Of a stretch of DNA of 64,000 nt, positions 10,101 through 21,038 are shown in pieces. The position numbers and the translations under genes are program-made. The stretch covers positions 124,001 through 188,000 of the forward strand of contig JABYQU010000046.1 in the NCBI GenBank assembly GCA_022264855.1, given 5' to 3'. Below the pieces are notes generated by a model, which ran no database searches, was not told the DNA's origin, and was given only the letters and a program-made list of their open reading frames with translations. This stretch comes from Lenzites betulinus (Eukaryota; Basidiomycota; Agaricomycetes; Polyporales; Polyporaceae). The stretch's first letter is position 1. Every line of letters starts with the position of its first letter.

Positions 10101-12051
10101 TTGCACAAACTACGTTACTGTTGAGCTTCCTTCAAAAGACAGCGCGGCTCGTGGGCGCCGCAAGGCAGCCATGACAGACAAGTCCAAGGGACCTCAGCCT
10201 CGCACATTGACGACGCGCAAACTGAAGGTTTTCAACTACACCACATACAAGTTTCACGCCATGCCTGACTACGCGCCCACTATCCGGATGTTTGCATCGG
10301 TGGATAATTATTCGACGCAGGTGGTTAGTACTTACTGCTTTGATTGATTTGCCGCGTGGATACCAGATAACATCGTTATATAGGGAGAGCTTGAGCACCG
10401 TCACGTCAAACGCTTCTACGTGAGGACAAACAGGAACCGGTTTGCATATCAGATCGCTCAGCATATGCGACGGAGTGAGAAGCTGCGCATCATCAAGCTG
10501 CGTGTCGATGCGATGCGTGCACATCGCTCCGCCGCCTCTGCGAGCATTGCCTATGAAGCCTCAACCGTGGAAGTCCTCAAGGTTTTCACTTCAGGCCCAT
10601 CCTCTCCGGGACCTGCGTTGGATCCCACGTCGCGTGCAGACGCTACGGCCCCCGAAAAGCTTCCATACACAACCGATCCTCTCTCCCGGTATCACATCTC
10701 AGACTCCCAGCGCAAGCACGACGACATCACCGCCCTAGTCTCCTCTAATCCTACAGATCCTGCCATGAAGGTTTGTCTTCTATCTGTCAAGCCAACGGTG
10801 TTGCTGACTGTGGCACATAGGACTTTGTTGTGAAGCTGAAAGACCACTTGCTCGCTCGTCTCGATGACAGAGATCCTGGCCCTGACATTGGCAATTACAC
10901 CGCGAGGGACCGTAACAGGCTTCTGATCCGGAACAACCGTGCGTACTGGCACCAGGTCCTACGAGTGAACTACACCTCGTATGATCGGCAGCGTGCCCAA
11001 GACTTGATCAACCCCACCTCCCATCCTGACATCCTCCTCCGTGCCCCAAAGACAAAGGCCGCCCAGCACCCATATTGGTACGCACGCGTGCTCAAGGTGC
11101 TCCATGTCAACGCACGTACGTTCACTTCTGGCGCTGACTCGGACGACTTCGAACGGATCTATGTGCTATGGGTACGGTGGTTCCGCCTCGACACTACGTT
11201 TGCGGGTGGTATCAAGGCCAAACGACTTCATCGCCTCCAGTTTGTCCCTGCCGATGGTCATGAAGACGCCTTCGACTTCATCAATCCTGCAGATGTTTTG
11301 CGTGGAACCCACCTCATCCCCGCGTTTGCTCACGGTCTCACAAAGGATCTCCTCGCACCCTCAATTGCACGCTTAGCAATGAACGATCTTGAAGCCGACG
11401 CAGACTACAAGTTCCATTATGTTAACCTGTGAGAGCACAACCTGACACATACTATTTCACCCGGAGTATACGCTAACGTTCAGTAGCTTTGCAGATAGAG
11501 ATATGTTTATGCGGTACTACGGAAACGGTGTCGGTCACAAGGCGCTCCATTTCGCTTCCCAACACGCTGTTGATGATGAAGACCTCGACACCGAGTGGCA
11601 AGACATGGACGAGGATGGGCCAGATGCCAGGCCCACGGCTGCATCCGCATCGTCAACAACACCACAGCCGGGCTCACGATCTGACAATGTCGACCCCTCT
11701 TCTGGCAGCGAGCCCGACGAATCTCTGGACCAGGTCATGACTGAGCTTGAAGACACCGAACCCGAGGTCCGATGCGCGGACGACGTGCTGAACCTGGTGC
11801 CTCAGTTGGCTCGTGCCAGGCAGTCCGGCACCGTGATTGCCATTGGTGATGAGGGCGACCATGAAGATGACGAGGACGAGGAGCGTGCAGAGAATGAGGA
11901 GCTGGAGGCAAGTGCAGATGGACCTGATGAGGGCGATGAGGAGGAAGACGTGGCACCAGACGAGGATGAAAACGCAGTGCCGGATGAGGGCTCGGATGAA
12001 GAAGGAGCTAGGGAGGACGAGTACGATGTAGAGGGATTTGCACCACTGTAA
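7178..12051 (+). CDS. Plavaka transposase, multi-exon, apparently intact
   Basis: The first exon (7178-7378) encodes a zinc finger CLKCGRNTF..SVHVAAC. A 52-nt intron with a CTAACC branch site leads to a long exon containing AGRVRRIPAKFQDLLP and, near its end, LYSDSTHVSSFGHAYLWPIY, where the family's catalytic aspartate is expected, then NQSKYVRGRPTAFAAHHLAY. Later exons carry RRLFIRFFIYAADYPEK, CPCPRC, DLMHEFELGVWK (conserved acidic residues), FRQVPSFGRSTVRRFS, FNYTTYKFHAMPDY and GELEHRHVKRFYVRT, all hallmarks of Plavaka transposases. The C-terminus is a long Asp/Glu-rich tail ending at 12051. About nine short introns splice in frame, giving roughly 1,450 codons. It would cut and paste the element in the nucleus. 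No disabling mutation was found. Confidence 0.88.
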
Positions 12052-12191
12052 ATATAATCGTTTGCAGTCAATGAGGTCCCCGGCGTTCAAGTTCTTAATA
12101 TTGTTCGGACATAGGTTTCTAGAAAATACAGCATTGATACAGCACATTTACTTGACACAGACGGCTACAGTACATGATTACATCAGGTTTG

Positions 12192-13038
12192 CTACACGCA
12201 GGGATACATGCCCATTTCAATCTGACACTCCAGCGACATCTCAATCATAAGTGGATATTCGATCTCTTGCGGAACAGACGTGGGGACAACAAGCGAGTCT
12301 GAATCCGGGGGCAGTGGGATAACACGTAACGGGAACAAGGCGGGTATCTGGGACATGAGCATGGAAGTATCACCGCCGATCTGGACTGCCTTAGTTGCAG
12401 TGGATGCCTCTGGAAACGGCGCAGGAAGCCGGGTAGTGGACCTAAACTCGGTAAATATAGCAGGCATACATACGAGGGCAGTCACTTACATTGTGCCCAG
12501 CCATTCCCACTCGTCGCATGGCAGCGTTGCACGCAAGGACTCGCGGAGCCCGCCCAAAGCCTCCATTATGGTGGCGTACTCAGCCTGTATGTCGTCCACA
12601 GGGAGCTCTTCAGCCTTCAAGCGGACAGAGCTCCGGGCGGCAACCTTGAGAAACTTCCTGAAGTCCTTCTGGACCTCTGTGGTCTTGCCCTTCGAGAGGA
12701 TGACCGTGCCTGGCTCTGGCGACTTGCGCTGCGGGGTGGGTGGGCCACCATACCCATAATACGCGTACAGCAGGTTTCTCGAGCTGTTCTGCTGGCGAAT
12801 GACATTCTTTCTGTTAGGAAAAAACTGTAGAGTCATGCAGGAGTCGACTGGGTCGCACCATAGGTACCGCGGGCTGGACAGGCTCGGGGGTTTTGTCCGG
12901 TTCCGCCAGGTAGTCGATGACCCACGAAGGAATAGGCTCGCAAGTAGAACTAGATTTGCCAGAGAGTGTGCCAGAAGAGTCAACGCCAGGCGTAGATGAG
13001 CCTTCCGAGTCACCGTGGTAGTCCTGCGAGACAGACAT
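12192..13038 (-). CDS. Plavaka accessory gene 2, unknown function
   Basis: Three exons can be joined in frame. The first starts at ATG 13038 (MSVSQDYHGDSEGSSTPGVD), is Ser/Asp/Pro-rich, and contains PIPSWVIDYLAEPDKTPEPV. An intron with a GTACCT donor and CTACAG acceptor leads to FFPNRKNVIRQQNSSRNLLY, then AYYGYGGPPTP and a helical stretch EVQKDFRKFLKVAARSSVRL. A second intron (GTAAGT..TTTAG) precedes a last exon ending in EMGMYPCV. The gene converges on the transposase gene, with 140 bp between the stops. I recognise no domain. Being inside the element and free of stops, it is likely part of the transposition machinery or its control. Confidence 0.6.
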
Positions 13039-13534
13039 GCTAGCAGGGAGGAGGAGAGAGACTCGACACGCTAGGCGCGCCGATGAAGGAGCGCGTCGCA
13101 TCCAAAACAGGAAGGCGCCTTCAGCAGCCCAGAAAGGCGCCCTAAGATTCATTACCTTGCTGCATGGTCGTACTCTGCTCTGCAGAACGATTTTTTGACG
13201 GATAAAGACTGTATTCATGCCATATATAACGCTTGCGCTGTCCGTTCTCCTTGCTAATTTATGCCTGGAGCTGAATGGGAGGAATGAGGGAGGCGCCGGG
13301 CAGGCGCCTCATCTAGCGGCGCTTTTCGATAGCCATATCTGGATACCACTTGAATACGCGCTGCATACTACTGCGCTGCAAGGTAAAGCGATGGATACTT
13401 TGGCAGATCGGACAATGTATGCTTAACATGACCTTGCGGCGAGATGTTATTCATGAGCCTTGCAAACATTTACAGATTAGGGATACTTATGCATAACCTC
13501 GTGAGCGCTACATATGTATGGAATGATCTGGATG
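13039..13534. other. Right subterminal region of the Plavaka element
   Basis: There is no gene. A short inverted motif GGAGGCGCC..GGCGCCT lies near 13290-13310. Motifs related to the left subterminal repeats are ATGCATAACC near 13491 and a weaker ATGCTTAAC near 13420. Confidence 0.45.
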
Positions 13535-13545
13535 TTTTGCTGATG
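13513..13545 (-). repeat. Right terminal inverted repeat of the Plavaka element
   Basis: The reverse complement starts CATCAGCAAAA at 13545 and has CCATACATA 13 nt further in. GGG at 13546-13548 matches the GGG outside the left end. Confidence 0.75.
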
Positions 13546-15028
13546 GGGGCGGGGAGGTTAAATTATACATTGCCGTCGGTGATGTGCTCGGGGTAGGGTG
13601 CGCCGGGGATGTGACTATGTTCACGAGGATCGGTAGGTATGGGTCTTGCAGAGCGCCGTGTGATTGGCTGAGACGTTGCCAGTCCGATCGGCCGCTGGGG
13701 GGCGTTTGCATATTGGCAGAGGAGGAGCAGGACTGTCGTGCCTTACAGCAGAGTTCGGTGGGGGGATATCGGGGAAGGGGGGCACTGCACACAAGGGAGC
13801 TCTTATATTGTTCATACGAGGCGCTGGTCCTAGGCTTGGTTTGGCTCCTGTTTTGAGATCAATGATTTATTACGTTAAGAAACAAGCAGTAGGAGGAGCG
13901 GCCTTCGAATTTTAAGTGATACGCGGTCTGCGCGCGCTTCGTCATTAGTCGTCGACTTTATAACACTCATCAGGCGTAGCTGCTTCATTGTCCTCTAGTG
14001 AGGGGTGAGCAGAAGCCACGAGTAGTGGTGGCCCGCCATGCTGCCACACAGCTCCAGTCCTCCCATGCGCATCTCTACCTGACGGCGTTGAATACACTTT
14101 CCTATCTGGTCGCAGCACCATTCGCCGTATCTTATCTCTATGCAGTTTGTTATCACGGGGCTAGCCCGACCGGCGTTAATCATTCGGCCGCGCGGCCTTT
14201 CATACACCCCGGTATACGTGCATATTCGCTTCCAGCTCATGTACAGAGGAGGGGGGAGGTGCCCATCGTAGTGCGTAGAGTCACAGTGGGAGTCCCTAGA
14301 GACTTGCTCCTAGGAGCATACGGATAGGTCTTGCCATATCCTCCATTCAACATTCTGTACTTCCCTGCTTCGTCCATCTCTACCTGTCCACCACGGCTCT
14401 CGCCCCGTACCCAAAATACTTTACATATGTAGGTCGCCACGGCCACCGATTGCTGTCACAGGCCCTAGTTACTGACCAGTGGGACATACCATGGATCGAC
14501 TATTCGTTCAGCTCAGTTCCACACGTCCTGCGGGGTAAACAGTGCGTGGGAATTATCGAGGTGGTGGTGGTACGAGATCCGACAGAGTATCACTGCCCGT
14601 GGCAGTACCTGGATACTGGATCCTGATGATACAGAAGAAGTATCGGAAGATGCCGAAGCCCAGCATGGGTCGCTCTACCAGTCATATGTTGGTCGATTGA
14701 GTGATCGAGTACTCGCCAAAACCCAACGTTACGCCCAACCCTGCACCGTGCGCTGGGATTGATATTTTTCACTAGAAACGACGCCCAGGTGCTTCGGATG
14801 AACGATTCGGCCATCGGTGGCCATAGGTCATGTTCGTGGATATGCACCGTGACACTCACTACCTGCTCCCACTCCCAGATTTGCCGCGCGATGTGCGAAT
14901 CCAGTCACGGGGCGCCCATGAACAGAAGCAATACCCGGGTGCGAGGCCAGCGCACCCCGACGTGGATCCCATGGCCCCAGCGGCCCATCCCACGATACGG
15001 GCATCTCTGCGCCCGCAGCCACAGCAGA
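13546..15028. other. Intergenic region, nothing recognised
   Basis: About 1.5 kb between the transposon and the first oxygenase gene. Open frames are short, in several frames, and lack protein-like composition. The part next to the transposon was the upstream neighbour of the frame at 4039-4395 before insertion; I see no exon there. Confidence 0.4.
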
Positions 15029-15035
15029 TATATAA
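15029..15035 (+). promoter_or_regulatory. TATA box of the first 2OG oxygenase gene
   Basis: TATATAA lies 88 bp before the ATG at 15123 in an otherwise GC-rich stretch. Confidence 0.55.
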
Positions 15036-15122
15036 CGGGACATAGAGGGGAGTGATAGGTCCCCAGACATCGGACTAGTCACTTTGTTGTCTTCCCCGCA
15101 GGAAAGCACTTCTTCGGAAGCG

Positions 15123-16563
15123 ATGGCCGGCTTTGCTCACCTACCCCCCTTCCCGAATGACGTCCCAACCCATCCATTGCTGGTGGTCGACTACGAGCTG
15201 CTGCTGAAAAGAGATGAGACGGAGATAGATAAACTCTGGAAAGCGGCGACTGAGCTCGGATTTTGGTAGTACGTACCTCCGTCCACTGGGTGACATACAG
15301 CTATTGTGTCGAGATGCTGATGCTCGCTGAAAAGCTTGAAAAATCATGGGGTTGACGCGGAGGTTGACCGGATGTTTGAGATGGGTGCGGAGACTATGCG
15401 ACTCCCGCTTGACGAGAAGATGAAGTATGAGCAAGGCGACGAGGGGATCTCGTTCGGGTGAGCTCCCCCACCCCGCTCACTTGTTTCCACGCTAATGCTT
15501 TTCTCTGTCCAGGTACAAGGCCGCGGGCGCAAACGCAACAGACGAGAACGGCTCGCTCGACACCGTCGAGTTCATCAATGTCGCGAAGGACGACGCACTC
15601 GCCTGGCCGGCCAAAGTCCACCGGGACTATCCGTCGACGGTCAACGCCCGGATGGAAGGCACGATCCGGCCCTTCGTCGAGAAGTCTCTCGCCGTAAACA
15701 ACACGCTCCTTGCTGTACTTGGCGCGCGGCTCGGACTGTCTGAAGGCGCCCTCGAGGGGCGCCACACCCGAGATGAGCCGAGTGGGAGCGAGGCGAGGTG
15801 CATCAAGAACCCCCCGCGCCCGGGAGGGATTTCGGAGGAGAAGGCGGCAATCGGGGCGCACACGGACTTTGGGTCGCTGGTAAGTGCGGTGGACATTGAG
15901 CGCCAGCGTACGGACCATGAATCTGACCACACGGACAGTCATTTCTGCACAACCGGCTTGGCGGGCTGCAGGTCATGGTGCCGGGAACGAGCGAATGGCA
16001 GTATGTTAGGGTAAGCGTCCGACGTCCCCGCTAAGAGGGCATGGGGTTGTAGCTCACGTAAATTTGTGGACGATGTCAGCCCATTCCTGGTCACGCCATT
16101 TGCAATCTTGGGGACGCGATGACGATCTTCAGCGGCGGGATCCTGCGGTCGAACCTACACCGCGTCGTGTGAGTACATGGCCGGCTCGCCGAGACGATGA
16201 GAATGAACTGACACCTCACAGACCGCCGCCAAAGGAACAAGGATACTACGAGCGTTGGTCTCTTGTCTTCTTCACGAGGCCCGGTCACGCCGCCATCTTA
16301 CGCCCCCTGTCGGGTGAGAGCCCGATTATTGCGGAGGCGGTATCGAAGCTGCCCCCGGGGAAGTACGACACGGACGCGACGTCAAAGGAGTGGTTCGCAA
16401 GGCGTATCAGGAACCAGCGGATCAAGAACAGAACGGTACATAATGATTCTCCCAGCTCCGACCCGTTCGACGTCATAGTGCTGATGCTATTGCGGTCATC
16501 TGATAGGGCCCGGAAACCTGGAGGGCGAGCAGGGGAACGGAGCACCAACCTTCTGCATACTGA
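15123..16563 (+). CDS. 2-oxoglutarate/Fe(II) oxygenase, isopenicillin N synthase-like (gene A)
   Basis: The N-terminus MAGFAHLPPFPNDVPTHPLL is followed by the dioxygenase N-domain (LKNHGVDAEVDRMFEM, then LPLDEKMKYEQGD). The double-stranded beta-helix core carries the iron ligands in IGAHTDFGSLSFLHN (H and D) and GGILRSNLHRVV (H), and RWSLVFF supplies the Arg-x-Ser that binds 2-oxoglutarate. The last exon reads GPETWRASRGTEHQPSAY and ends at 16563. Introns of about 50-65 nt (first: GTACGT at 15269) restore the frame throughout. Such enzymes hydroxylate, desaturate or cyclise small molecules, often in secondary metabolism; the substrate cannot be read from sequence. It lies tail to tail with a close paralogue, 160 bp between the stops. 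Confidence 0.85.
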
Positions 16564-16723
16564 GCGGAGCAGTCGTTACTCTGGGGAATCGAATGTGTAC
16601 TTGATCATATGTAGTTCGGAGCTTAAACAGCATATTTCTGTAACCCAATGTCACCGTGTGGACATAGGAAACAAACATATGACTACTCACTTATACTTAT
16701 AGGGATGGGCTCCAACATGTGGC

Positions 16724-18126
16724 TCATTGGACGATAGGCGTGTCCTCTGTCCCCCTTCGGTTCTTCCAACTTTCTGCACCCTAGCATTCCCCCAGTCAGT
16801 CAAGTCACAGCGACAAGATGCATTTATGCAGGCGGGCATACCTTGAAGTTTGTAATTCTCTGCGCCCCAACCCTGCGCGCGAGCCACTCTTGTGCGGTGA
16901 CGCCCGGACGGTACTTCCCCGCGGGCGCTTTCGCGACCGCCTCGGCGACTCGTGTGCTCTCCTGGGACAAGTCGCGAAGCAGGACGCCGTCGTTGGGGCG
17001 CGTGAAGAACACAACTGACCAGCGCTCATGCTGGGCTTGCTCCTTCGGAGGGGGTCTGCAGCGACGTATCAACATGACGTGCCATGTGCAGGGCAGGTAA
17101 ACTGGCATACACTACGCGATGGATGTTTGAGCGAAGTATACCTCCGCTGAAGATGTTCAGTGCGTCGCCGATGTTGCATATAGCGTGCCCAGGAATCGGC
17201 TGACGCACAATATCTTAGTACAGTGTGCTCGATCATTTTTCGAAACACCTTCCGACTCACCTTCACGTACAACCACTGGTCGGAGCCAGGCGGGAGAACC
17301 TGGAGGCCTCCGAGACGGTTGTGTAAGAACGACTATTTCAACCCATCAGACGCGATTCGCGATATATAGTGCTGAGTACCTACCAGCGATCCAAAGTCTG
17401 TGTGCGCGCTGAGGAGGTTCTTGCCCAATTGCTCGGGCTTGGCAGGCGGCGCCCTGATGCACCGCGCCGTGCACCCGCTCGACTCCTGCGGCTTGTGCAG
17501 GCCGGCCAAGGTGCCCTCCGGGAGCCCAAGTTTATCGTTCAGAACGTCGATGAGGAAGTTGTTGATAATAAGGGACTTCTGTACGAATGGTTTAACGACG
17601 GAGTCCATGCTCCGTTCGACGGTCGAGGGGTAGGTGCGATGGTACGGGATTGGCCAAGCTAGAGCATCGTCCTTGGAGATGTTCAGGAACTCGGTGATGT
17701 CGCGTGTCCCATTGTTGTCCATGAACTGCATGCCTGCGGCCTTGTAGCTTGGCCAAATGAGTGATATGCGTTTGGAGAGCGATATAAGCTGAGGTATACC
17801 CAAATGAAAACCCCTTATCGCCCTGTTCGTACTTCATCTTCTCCTCGAGAGGAAGGGCAATCGTGTCGCGGCCCACGTCAAACATAGCCTCGACCTCTTC
17901 GTCGACGCCGTGGTTCTTGAGACTGGTAGCATGGTGAGTATAGTGATTACCACACGGAAACATGAGTGTAATGCACTCACTACCAGAAGCCGAGTTCCGT
18001 CGCGGCCTTCCAGAGCTTTTCGATCTCGTCTTCATTCCCTATCTTGATCAACTGATAGTCAATGACCAGCAATGGGTGCGTTGGCACGTCCTCCGGAAAT
18101 GGTGGGAACGTGGTAAGGCCAGGCAT
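16724..18126 (-). CDS. 2-oxoglutarate/Fe(II) oxygenase, isopenicillin N synthase-like (gene B)
   Basis: This is a paralogue of gene A on the opposite strand with the same exon plan. The start at ATG 18126 reads MPGLTTFPPFPEDVPTHPLL, then GVDEEVEAMFDVGRDTIALP. Iron ligands are in SAHTDFGSL and GGILRSNIHRVV, with RWSVVFFTRP for the co-substrate. A 3' intron (GTATGC..GCTAG) after ITNFK leads to a last exon GAESWKNRRGTEDTPIVQ, which aligns with the last exon of gene A. This makes the stop at 16724 preferable to the earlier one just after ITNFKVCPPA. No frameshift was seen. The two genes probably arose by inverted duplication; substrate unknown. Confidence 0.83.
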
Positions 18127-18192
18127 AGTTGTTGCTGCAAGTTGTCTGACTCGGGGGGTCGGATAGAGTCGCCGTCCCGCACGGGACCTTAC

Positions 18193-18201
18193 GAGTATAT
18201 A
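18193..18201 (-). promoter_or_regulatory. TATA box of gene B
   Basis: CTATATACT on the minus strand lies about 70 bp before the ATG at 18126, a spacing similar to that of gene A. Confidence 0.45.
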
Positions 18202-18642
18202 GAGACGTTTGTCGTGCTTCCCGACTTCCGCGGAAGCCCGTAGATGCGCTAATCACACCACTGACCCTCACCTTATGACCTCGCTGGCACTTTTCTCATC
18301 ATCGGCCACCTATACCTGGGCGCCGCGGCTTCTTCCGCAGCACCCATTGCCACGGTCGACCAACCCAATTGCGGGGCGAATAGGAGAATGACGCATTGAT
18401 AGTACCGTGTGATATGTACCTTTGCAGCCTATATTTCTGTGGGCTCCAAACAAGTTCAAATGAGAAATGCATGATATCACTGCATGAAGAAGAGCGCACC
18501 TGAATGAGACATACGAAACCCAGCGACTAGATATGAAATGTACTACATGTAATTAGTAAACTTTTGCAAATACTGATGTTACAATGACCGGTACACAAGC
18601 CGACGAGAGGCCAAGAGAGCTGTAGCACATACTAGACCCGGT
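18202..18642. other. Intergenic region, nothing recognised
   Basis: It separates the 5' side of oxygenase gene B from the 3' end of the RING gene. No exon-like frame is visible. Confidence 0.4.
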
Positions 18643-20773
18643 TTAGTAGCTGTACTCGTCGTCGTAACCCGACCCCTCGCCATCTTCTTCGGAGTCAGCG
18701 TAGCGCTCAAAGCGCGGAGCCCCGCGCGGTACAGATCCATCATCCCCGTACATGTCACTAATAGTAAGAGAAGTTAAAGGTCAACATAACAATGTCAAAC
18801 CAGATTGAGGAATGTGAAACATACTATTCTCGTGCAGCAACCTCGCCAGCAAGGTCGCTAGAAGGAGAAGTACCATCAGTCTCCAGACACGAGATGAACA
18901 TGTAAAGGAAACATACCCGTCCTCGTCGCTTCCATCATGTTCCGCCCGGTAATACTCAGCATGTACTTCTACATGGTTCCTGGGCGCGGGGTCGTCCACC
19001 TCGTCTTCTTCGTCCGACTCGATGACGATGGGTCCTCTTCGGAGGCCTCCGCGTCGCCGGCCAACACCGACAAACTCGACTTCTTCGTCGTCGTCGTCTG
19101 CAGCCTCAGCGTTATCAACGCTCCCTGCTTCCTCGAGATCCGTGAGGTCGATGACAGGGTCATGATTGAGGACAATAGGCCACGGAAGGTGGCGCCGCGG
19201 TCTGTCGTCTTCGTGGTCGTCTATAAAGCTGCTCTCGTATCCGTCTTCCTCATCTTCGTCCTCTTCGTCCCCGCTGACGGGGTGGCCATAAGGAATATCC
19301 GGAGCCTGAATCACCTGGTCGTGGTTCAAGTGAGGGTTCCATCCGCGATTGGGTACCCATGGCGCCGGATGGACGACGACCCTCTCGGCCTCGAAGTCGA
19401 TCTCCTCGTCGTCATGCCTTGACTCGACGGAGTACTCGCTGTCTGAATCCCCATCGCGCAACGGGTCTGGGAGAAACAACTGACGAAACATTTCAAAATG
19501 GCCCCATACGCCGATGTCTTCCTCTCCACCGTCATCCTCTTCGTCGTCCTCGTCGAGGTCGTCATCCCACTGCGGGGGGTCAGCCCAGTGACCGAACCCG
19601 TCGTCCTCATCGAAGTCGTCCAGGTCGTGGCCGAGCGCATCGTGACCAGGGTAGACGCGCCCGCACTGGGAACATGCGCCGTCCATAATCTCGTGGTGAC
19701 AGTCGATGCACCTGTAGATCCCCCGTCCTCTTCGTCGCGAACCCCAATGAGCTCCCGCATGAGCTCCGGCGGTTGACCGAACGGGAACACACGATGGTTT
19801 CGGATCGCAGGGGGGAAGATGCCCGACCACGCGTCCGCGTTCGCAGGGGCGTCCTCGGGCATGGCAGGAAGCGGAAGAAGAGCCTGTGCGAGACCGCTCT
19901 TCACGAGGGTAGCGACCATGTCCTTGATCGTCCAGATCTCTATGGGGCGCTCTTTAACGACAGTGCGGCAGTGCGGACACGTCTTCCGCCGCAGTAACAC
20001 GGGAAGAACATCGTTGGCGGGGACATCTGGTGGTGGTGCTTTAAACCAGTTCACAAGACATTGGTAGCAGGCGGCGTGCCCACAAGGCGCGAGCGCAAAG
20101 GGCTTGTGCATGAGGTCGAGACATATTTGACACGAGAGCGACTGCTGGAATGCGGAGACCAGATTCTCATGTTGAGAGACGAGCTGCCGGCGGGCATTGA
20201 GCAGCGCAGCAAGCGAAGAGCTACAGATGCACGCACGTTTGTCTTCGTAAACACCTTGTCCTCAAGCTCAGTGATCTGCTGTATATGTTGTTGTTCTTGC
20301 TGCTGGGTCGCCTGTACAACTTCACGGTCGGGAGAGGCGCGTTCCTTACCCTTATTTGTGCTGGAAAGCGACGACGAGGGCTCGCGAAGAGGGACTGCGG
20401 ATGGGCCTGCCGTCGGCATAGCTGAGCGAGACTCCTTCTGGGTGAGGTCTGACTCTGCGGGTGCTGGACTTGAACCAGCTAGGGTTAACGAACGAGACCG
20501 GGAGGGCGATCCGGTGACTTTGGGCGCGACGGGTAGGTGTGCGTCCAGCACACCCTGGGCAGAGGCGAGAGGTGCCTTTCGCTTTCTCTTCCTCCTTTTC
20601 TTCTTGTCCTTGTTTTCCTTCTGTGGCTCCATCGCCGCGACGCCGTCCTGAGGTTTGGCCCTTTTCACATCTCGTTGTTCGGTATCTGAGTCGGCTAGGG
20701 CTCTCTTTTTGGGATTTGTCGCCTGAGAGGTAGATGACACCACCGGCGCAAGCGATACTGTTGTAGCAGGCAT
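18643..20773 (-). CDS. RING-finger protein, probable E3 ubiquitin ligase, with frame breaks
   Basis: It starts at ATG 20773 (MPATTVSLAPVVSSTSQATN). The first 150 residues are low-complexity with a strong basic stretch KKKRRKRKRK and a Gln-rich coiled coil QQQEQQHIQQITELEDK. A C3HC4 RING follows: CQICLDLMHKPFALAPCGHA, then CYQC and CPHCRTVV, which would bind two zinc ions and recruit an E2. Downstream is a zinc ribbon YRCIDCHHEIMDGACSQCGR, then a very acidic tail and a last exon ending SEEDGEGSGYDDEYSY at 18643. Two 3' introns (GTATGT donors) splice cleanly. The frame changes near 20235 and again at a GGGGG run near 19714. The second looks like a one-base indel, either mutation or base-run error. 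Target unknown. Confidence 0.75.
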
Positions 20774-21038
20774 TCCAGACCTCTAGACGGCGCGTATTGT
20801 GTGTATGAGGTGGTGGCTCAGTGGAAAGTGGTAGCCCTCTACTGGTCTACGCTATTGTCGGAGTACGAAATGCATTAGATTAGATTAGATAACCGCGTGG
20901 TACATTTCAAAATCTCAACCCCGTCGTCCATCCATCCTGATCCGCTTAACCGCCATTCATTCGCTCGTTGTCGCTTGCTCCGCCGCCGCTGGACTGTCTT
21001 GGGCTTTACAGCGTCTTAGTATCGTGTGCTAGTCCACG

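Larger units (their letters stand above)
4424..13545 (+). mobile_element. Plavaka (CACTA-like) DNA transposon, apparently complete, 9.1 kb
   Basis: The element is bounded by inverted copies of CATCAGCAAAA (4424-4434 and 13535-13545), each followed inwards after 10-13 nt by CCATACATA. GGG directly flanks both ends and fits the 3-bp target duplication of CACTA-type elements. Inside are a multi-exon transposase gene on the plus strand (7178-12051) and two accessory genes on the minus strand on either side (5324-6982 and 12192-13038). Both ends carry subterminal TGCATAA motifs. All three genes can be read through with canonical introns, so the copy is probably young and possibly autonomous. Confidence 0.82.

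Noticed and set aside
13998..14327. Small open frames in 13.5-15.0 kb as genes
   Set aside because: They are short and overlap on both strands, with no recognisable motif or splice structure.
16818..16884. Stop of oxygenase gene B directly after ITNFKVCPPA
   Set aside because: A good intron there leads to a last exon that aligns with the last exon of gene A, so the stop at 16724 is better supported.
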